From assembly GCA_963803245.1 (NCBI GenBank), contig CAWDLI010000015.1, positions 186,001 to 250,000 of the forward strand: 64,000 nt of DNA, written 5' to 3'. Each line of letters begins with the position of its first letter. Within the stretch, counting starts at the first letter, position 1. Positions 59,809-64,000 of the stretch are shown in pieces. The stretch comes from JACVRW01 sp963803245 (lineage in GTDB: Bacteria; Actinomycetota; Thermoleophilia; Solirubrobacterales; Thermoleophilaceae). The position numbers were made by a program, and so were the translations under genes. Below the pieces are notes generated by a model. The model was not told where the DNA came from. It saw only the letters and a list, made by a program, of their open reading frames with translations, and made no database searches.

Positions 59809-60206
59809 CCGGGCGGCGCCTCGCGCGGCGCGTAGCGGTGGTGGAGCATCAGCGCGTTCCCGTCGGGGTCGGAGAAGAACGCCATGTGGCAGACCCCGGT
59901 GTCGACGATGTCGCCGTAGAAGCTGACACCGCGCTCCTCCAGGGCCGCGCGCGCGGCCTGGACGTCGTCGACGTGCAGCGCGAGCGGGTTCCGGTTCGGG
60001 CTCAGCTCCCCCAGGCCCATCTTCGCGGGGTCCATCAGGTTGAGCGTGACCGTGCCGGTCTCGAACTCGGCGAAGTTGCGCTCGGGCCTGTAGACGGACT
60101 GCTCGAGGCCGAGCGTCTCCCGGTAGAACCCGGCGGACGCCTCGAGGTCGCCCGTGGGGATCGCGACGAAGTCGACGCCGGTGACTATTTCCTGGGTGGT
60201 GGGCAT
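59805..60206 (-). CDS. VOC superfamily (glyoxalase-like) protein
   Basis: 133 residues from ATG 60206. Single VOC module pair: VDFVAIPTGDLEASAGFYRETLGLEQ, ALHVDDVQAARAALEERGVSF, CHMAFFSDPDGNALMLHHRY. The pattern fits small glyoxalase/bleomycin-resistance-type proteins; metal ligands are only partly recognisable. Function not assignable. It is divergent from the cNMP-binding flavoprotein gene. Confidence 0.88.
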   Translation of the reverse strand: MPTTQEIVTGVDFVAIPTGDLEASAGFYRETLGLEQSVYRPERNFAEFETGTVTLNLMDPAKMGLGELSPNRNPLALHVDDVQAARAALEERGVSFYGDIVDTGVCHMAFFSDPDGNALMLHHRYAPREAPPG

Positions 60207-60261
60207 GGAGCCGAATCTATAGCGTCATCCCCGTGCCCTCCTGCGGTGGACTGGCCCCGCC

Positions 60262-61938
60262 ATGGTGACGACGGACGAGATCGGCGCGATCCCGATCCTC
60301 GCCTCGCTCGGGCCCGCGGAGCGAGAGCAGCTCTCGCGGGCGGCGGCGGACATCACGCTCACGGCCGGCGAGTACGCGGCGCACGAGGGCGGTGAGCGGG
60401 CGCTCTTCGCGCTGCTCGAGGGCCGCATCGAGGCGGTCAAGCTCGTCGACGGGATCGGGCGCGTGGTCGGCGAGCGTCATCCGGGGGACGTCTTCGGCGA
60501 GGTGCCGATCGTCCTCGGGACGGTGTTCCCGGTCGGTTTTCGCGCGGCCGAGAAGTCACGCATCATGCGCGTCGAGGCGAGCGACTACCACGCGATCGCG
60601 GCCGTCCATCCCGGCCTGGGCAAGGAGGTCGGCAAGCTCGCGGCCAACCGCATCGGCGGATCGCGCGGCTTGCAGGCCATCGCGGCCGAGCCGCCTCCGC
60701 CGCGGGCGATCGTCGTAGGCCACCGCTGGGACCCGGCCTGCGCGGAGCTGCGGCGCTTCCTCGACCGCAACCAGATCTCGTTCAGGTGGATCACCCCCGA
60801 CGCACCGGACGCGGCCGAGCTCTGGGGCGGCCCCCTGCCTGCCGACGACGATTGCCCGACGATCCGGGTCGTCGACGGCAAGACCGTGGTGCGTCCCCAG
60901 CTCAGGCGGGTGGCGGAGCTGCTGGGCCTCGCGACCGACGCCGTGGCGGCGGAGTACGACGCGGTGATCGTGGGAGCCGGTCCCGCGGGACTGGCGGCCG
61001 CGGTGTACGGCGCATCGGAGGGCCTGCGCACGATCGTGATCGAGCGCGAGGCGCCCGGCGGCCAGGCCGGCACCTCGTCTCGGATCGAGAACTACCTGGG
61101 CTTCCCGGCGGGCGTCTCGGGGGATGAGCTCGCGAGCCGCGCGCTGCAGCAGGCCTGGAGGCTCGGCGCCGAGGTGCTCGTGACCCGGTCGATCAATCGG
61201 ATCGATGCCGCGACGCGGCAGGTGCACCTCGACGGCGGCGACGTCCTGCGCGGGCGGACGATCATCATCGCGTGCGGGGTCGCGTGGCGGGAGCTCGCGA
61301 TCGACGGATTCGAGCGGCTGGCCGGGAAGGGGATCTCCTACGGCGCGGCGCGAAGCGACGCGGCGAGCACGCACGGCCTCGACGTGCACATCGTGGGGGC
61401 CGGCAACTCGGCGGGGCAGGCGGCCGTGTTCTTCTCGACGCACGCGAGGAGCGTGAGCATCCTCTGCCGCGGCGAGACGCTCGAGAAGAGCATGTCGAGC
61501 TATCTCATCGAGCAGGTCGAGGCCCGTCCGAACATCCGCACGCTCCACCGGACGGAGGTCGTCGCGGCCCACGGCGACGAGTCGCTCGAGGCGATCGAGA
61601 TCCACGACAACACGACCGAGGAGACCACCCGGCTCGAGTCGGGCGGGCTGTTCATCATGATCGGAGCGGACGCGGAGACGGCGTGGCTGCCGCCCGAGAT
61701 CGCCCTCAACCAGCGCGGCTACGTGCTCACCGGCGCCGAGGTGAGCGCCGCGGGGCACTGGGAGCTCGAGCGCGACCCCTACCTCCTCGAGACGAGCGTT
61801 CCCGGAGTCTTCGCGTGCGGCGACGTCCGGTTCGGCCCCGTCAAGCGGGTCGCCGCCGCCGTCGGCGAGGGCAGCATGGCCATCGCCTTCGTGCACCAGT
61901 ACCTCAAGCAGGCGGAGGCCGACGGCAACCGAGCCTGA
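60262..61938 (+). CDS. Cyclic-nucleotide-binding domain fused to a thioredoxin-reductase-like flavoprotein
   Basis: 558 residues. Residues 1-135: cNMP-binding domain with HPGDVFGEVPIVLG...FRAAEKSRIMRV, where FGE and RAA match the phosphate-binding cassette. Residues 145-225: a thioredoxin/glutaredoxin-like segment (IVVGHRWDPACAELRRFLDRNQISFRWI). Residues 230-558: a TrxR-like core with VIVGAGPAGLAAAVYGASEGLRTIVIE (FAD), VHIVGAGNSAGQAAVFFS (NADPH) and GVFACGDVRFGPVKRVAAAVGEGS. The redox CxxC of TrxR is replaced by GAAR (GISYGAARSDA), so it cannot do ordinary dithiol exchange at that site. Probably a nucleotide-controlled NAD(P)H oxidoreductase. It follows a divergent VOC gene. Confidence 0.88.
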   Translation: MVTTDEIGAIPILASLGPAEREQLSRAAADITLTAGEYAAHEGGERALFALLEGRIEAVKLVDGIGRVVGERHPGDVFGEVPIVLGTVFPVGFRAAEKSRIMRVEASDYHAIAAVHPGLGKEVGKLAANRIGGSRGLQAIAAEPPPPRAIVVGHRWDPACAELRRFLDRNQISFRWITPDAPDAAELWGGPLPADDDCPTIRVVDGKTVVRPQLRRVAELLGLATDAVAAEYDAVIVGAGPAGLAAAVYGASEGLRTIVIEREAPGGQAGTSSRIENYLGFPAGVSGDELASRALQQAWRLGAEVLVTRSINRIDAATRQVHLDGGDVLRGRTIIIACGVAWRELAIDGFERLAGKGISYGAARSDAASTHGLDVHIVGAGNSAGQAAVFFSTHARSVSILCRGETLEKSMSSYLIEQVEARPNIRTLHRTEVVAAHGDESLEAIEIHDNTTEETTRLESGGLFIMIGADAETAWLPPEIALNQRGYVLTGAEVSAAGHWELERDPYLLETSVPGVFACGDVRFGPVKRVAAAVGEGSMAIAFVHQYLKQAEADGNRA

Positions 61939-61977
61939 CGGGGGTTTGGCTCCGCCTGCCTCGGAGAGAACCGAGGC

Positions 61978-64000
61978 ATGGGAGCGAGAACGCGGATCGT
62001 CGTCGGGGTGGCATTGATTGCCACCGGAATGAGCACGGCCGCGCAGGCAGAGCCGCCGATCTCGGGCTTCACGCCCGGGCACTCGGCTGAGCAGCAGAAA
62101 GCCGAGCAGCGCTTCCAGCGGGCCATCTCGGCGAACGACATCGGCCGTTTCAGCCGCACCGTCAGCAGACGGCCCCAGCTGATCGGCTCGCCCGGCAACC
62201 GCAAGGCCTTCAAGCACTCGGTGAAGACCCTGCGCGGCTACGGCCTGCGGGTGAAGGGCGCCTCGTATGACGTCTACATCTCGCGCCCGGAGAAGATCCA
62301 GGTGACGATGACCAAGCCGTTCAGGCGCGAGGCGCGGGTCAAGGAGCCGCGCTTCCCCTGGCAGCGGTACTACGACGAGGTGGTCGTCGGCTACAACGCG
62401 TACTCGCCCAAGGGCGACGTGACCGGCGAGCTCGTCTACGCGAACTACGGGCTGCCGGCCGACTACGAGGCGCTCGAGAAGCTCGGCGTCGACGTGCGCG
62501 GCAAGATCGTGATCGTCCGCTACGGCGAGAGCTTCCGAGGGGTCAAGGCCAAGGTGGCGGAGGACCACGGCGCCAGGGGCCTGATCATCTACTCCGACCC
62601 CGAGGACGACGGCTACGTCAAGGGTCCGGTGTTCCCGAACGGACCCTGGAAGGACGCCAACGGCATCCAGCGCGGGAGCATCGAGTACATCTTCGACTAC
62701 CCGGGCGACCCGCTGACCCCGGGTGCGCCGTCCACGCCCGGCACGCCGCGACTGGACCCGGCGGACGCGACCAACCTCCCCAAGATCCCGACGACGCCGC
62801 TCTCCTACGGGGATGCGGAGCCGATGCTCAAGGCGCTCACGGGCCCTGAGGCTCCCGAGGACTTCCAGGGCGGCCTGCCCTTCAAGTACCACGTCGGGCC
62901 CGGGCCCACGGAGACCCGCCTCAACCTCGACATCGCCTACGAGCAGGAGCGGGTGAACGACGTCGTGGTCAAGATCCGCGGCGCCAAGCATCCGGAGCAG
63001 AAGGTGGTGCTCGGCGGCCACTTCGACGGCTGGACCTACGGCACCGATGACAACACCAGCGCCTGGTCGTCCATCGTTCAGGCCGGCCGCGGGTTCGGCC
63101 GGCTGCTCGAGCGGGGTTGGCGCCCCGACCGCACGATCGTGCTGGCCGGCTGGGACGGCGAGGAGTACGGCCTGCTCGGCTCGACCGAGTGGGTCGAGGA
63201 CCTGCGGCCGGGCCTGCGCCGCGACGCCATCGCCTACATCAACATGGACGGCGTCGGGGGCCGTGAGTTCGGCGCCGGCGCCGTGCCGTCACTCGACCAG
63301 CTGATCAAGGACGTGTCCCGGACGGTCCCGGCCCCGGGAGCGCCCGGCACCGTCTACGACTCGTGGGCGGCTGACGGCGAGCCGGCGGTGGATCGGCTCG
63401 GCAGCGGCTCCGACTACACGGCGTTCCTGGACCACGTGGGCGTGCCCTCGCTCGAGGTGGGCTTCTCGACGCCCGGCGGCGAGTACCACACCTCCTACGA
63501 CGACACCCAGATGATGGAGCGGTTCCTGGACCCCGGCTATCTGGGCCACCAGGCGGCCTCGCGAGTGAGCGGGACGATCGCCATGCGGCTGGCCGACGCC
63601 GACGCGCTGCCGTTCCGCTACTCGGAGTACGCAGCGGCGGTCGACGGCTACGTGCGGGAGCTGCAGGCCCAGGAGGGCGCCGGCATCGTCGATCTCGAGC
63701 CGCTTCTCGCCCAGGCGCAGGCCTGGAAGGCCGCCGCGGGCGCCCTCGAGCAGCGGGCGGCCAGGCTGCTCGGCTCGGACACCCGGCGCGGCAGGCGGCA
63801 GCTCGAGACGATCAATCGCTCGCTCATGCGACAGGAGCGTGCGCTGACCCAGTCCGAGGGGCTGGCGGGACGGCCCTGGTTCAAGCACATGATCTATGCC
63901 CCCGGCGTGCTTACCGGCTACGCCGCGCAGTTCCTGCCGGCGATCGCGGACGCGATCACCGACGGGGACGCGGCCACCGCCAACCGATACCGCGACCTGG
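61978..64000 (+). CDS. M28 family metallopeptidase, glutamate carboxypeptidase II-like (3' truncated)
   Basis: ATG 61978 opens a frame of 674 codons that runs off the window. A signal peptide (IVVGVALIATGMSTAAQA) predicts export. A protease-associated domain lies at about residues 110-215 (GELVYANYGLPADYEALEKLGVDVRGKIVIVRYGE). The zinc-peptidase core includes VVLGGHFDGWTYGTDDNTSAW (His, Asp), LAGWDGEEYGLLGSTEW (catalytic Glu pair), INMDGVG (Asp) and YHTSYDD (His), a complete co-catalytic site. The order of domains matches GCPII/PSMA and transferrin-receptor-like peptidases, and a dimerisation domain begins near the edge. It would release C-terminal acidic residues from peptides outside the cell. 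Confidence 0.9.
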   Translation, partial: MGARTRIVVGVALIATGMSTAAQAEPPISGFTPGHSAEQQKAEQRFQRAISANDIGRFSRTVSRRPQLIGSPGNRKAFKHSVKTLRGYGLRVKGASYDVYISRPEKIQVTMTKPFRREARVKEPRFPWQRYYDEVVVGYNAYSPKGDVTGELVYANYGLPADYEALEKLGVDVRGKIVIVRYGESFRGVKAKVAEDHGARGLIIYSDPEDDGYVKGPVFPNGPWKDANGIQRGSIEYIFDYPGDPLTPGAPSTPGTPRLDPADATNLPKIPTTPLSYGDAEPMLKALTGPEAPEDFQGGLPFKYHVGPGPTETRLNLDIAYEQERVNDVVVKIRGAKHPEQKVVLGGHFDGWTYGTDDNTSAWSSIVQAGRGFGRLLERGWRPDRTIVLAGWDGEEYGLLGSTEWVEDLRPGLRRDAIAYINMDGVGGREFGAGAVPSLDQLIKDVSRTVPAPGAPGTVYDSWAADGEPAVDRLGSGSDYTAFLDHVGVPSLEVGFSTPGGEYHTSYDDTQMMERFLDPGYLGHQAASRVSGTIAMRLADADALPFRYSEYAAAVDGYVRELQAQEGAGIVDLEPLLAQAQAWKAAAGALEQRAARLLGSDTRRGRRQLETINRSLMRQERALTQSEGLAGRPWFKHMIYAPGVLTGYAAQFLPAIADAITDGDAATANRYRDL

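Noticed and set aside
60556..63021. A minus-strand frame of 821 codons over the flavoprotein and peptidase genes
   Set aside because: Antisense shadow of two genes with full catalytic motifs; low-complexity composition.

Overview
The window is about 64 kb of very GC-rich, densely packed bacterial DNA. There are many GTG starts, ATGA/GTGA/TTGA stop-start overlaps and almost no intergenic space; no gene-free stretch exceeds 300 bp. The gene set points to an actinobacterium: Ser/Thr kinases with FHA domains, a probable F420-dependent luciferase-fold oxidoreductase, TadE/CpaE-like genes, SigB/SigF-type and RpoD-like sigma factors, and DrrA-type exporters. The overall mix suggests a deep-branching lineage such as Thermoleophilia/Solirubrobacterales. 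That placement is inference from gene content and base composition only. I saw no rRNA, tRNA, CRISPR array, transposase or phage gene.

Layout. 1-1.3 kb: the end of a membrane protein and a badly broken family-8 glycoside hydrolase. 1.3-9.7 kb: a signalling island. A divergent pair of transcription units encodes a class III cyclase-ATPase-FHA protein, an FHA-HTH protein and a Ser/Thr kinase on one side. The other side carries an FHA-FHA-polyproline-kinase, a metallophosphoesterase and a secreted protein. 10-15.7 kb: a citryl-CoA lyase-like enzyme with a CoA ligase and a VOC protein, then another FHA protein, a GST, an MFS carrier and a GNAT. 15.7-19.3 kb: a NatAB-like exporter and an orphan TadE/TadE/CpaE set. 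19.3-30.2 kb: housekeeping and accessory enzymes (LLM oxidoreductase, UppP, enoyl-CoA hydratase, an ABC-2 exporter, a YgjP-like metalloprotease, a glycosyltransferase, SDR, YjbQ, a 2-hydroxyacid dehydrogenase, a ParB-like protein). 30.2-35.9 kb: a sugar ABC importer operon headed by a GH13 glucosidase. 36-42.9 kb: PfpI, amine oxidase, a CDF metal exporter, YihY, small proteins and an F420-type oxidoreductase. 43-50.9 kb: two sigma factors, DUF72, a secreted unknown, a cupin, a drug-type ABC exporter with a divergent MarR, and DoxX. 50.9-60.2 kb: an aldo/keto reductase, a 1192-residue indolepyruvate:ferredoxin oxidoreductase diverging from an amino-acid dehydrogenase/GntR pair, a 5'-3' exonuclease, and a TetR/cupin pair. 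60.2-64 kb: a cNMP-binding thioredoxin-reductase-like fusion and an M28 peptidase running off the end.

How genes fit together. The cyclase near 5 kb and the cNMP-binding flavoprotein near 61 kb could be producer and effector of a cyclic nucleotide. Amino acids could be deaminated by the dehydrogenase at 55.5 kb and the keto acids oxidised by the divergent ferredoxin oxidoreductase. A GntR regulator and a strong palindrome probably control that pair. The sugar importer brings in oligosaccharides for the adjacent GH13 enzyme.

Most notable signals: (1) a three-copy hairpin repeat of about 45 bp at gene 3' ends, with a compensatory base-pair change, that supplies the stop codon of two genes; (2) clustered frame disruptions in the first 4.5 kb and single-base disruptions at 30-37 kb; (3) a cyclase-ATPase-FHA fusion; (4) a CoA ligase that appears to start at CTG; (5) a cNMP-TrxR fusion lacking the redox CxxC.
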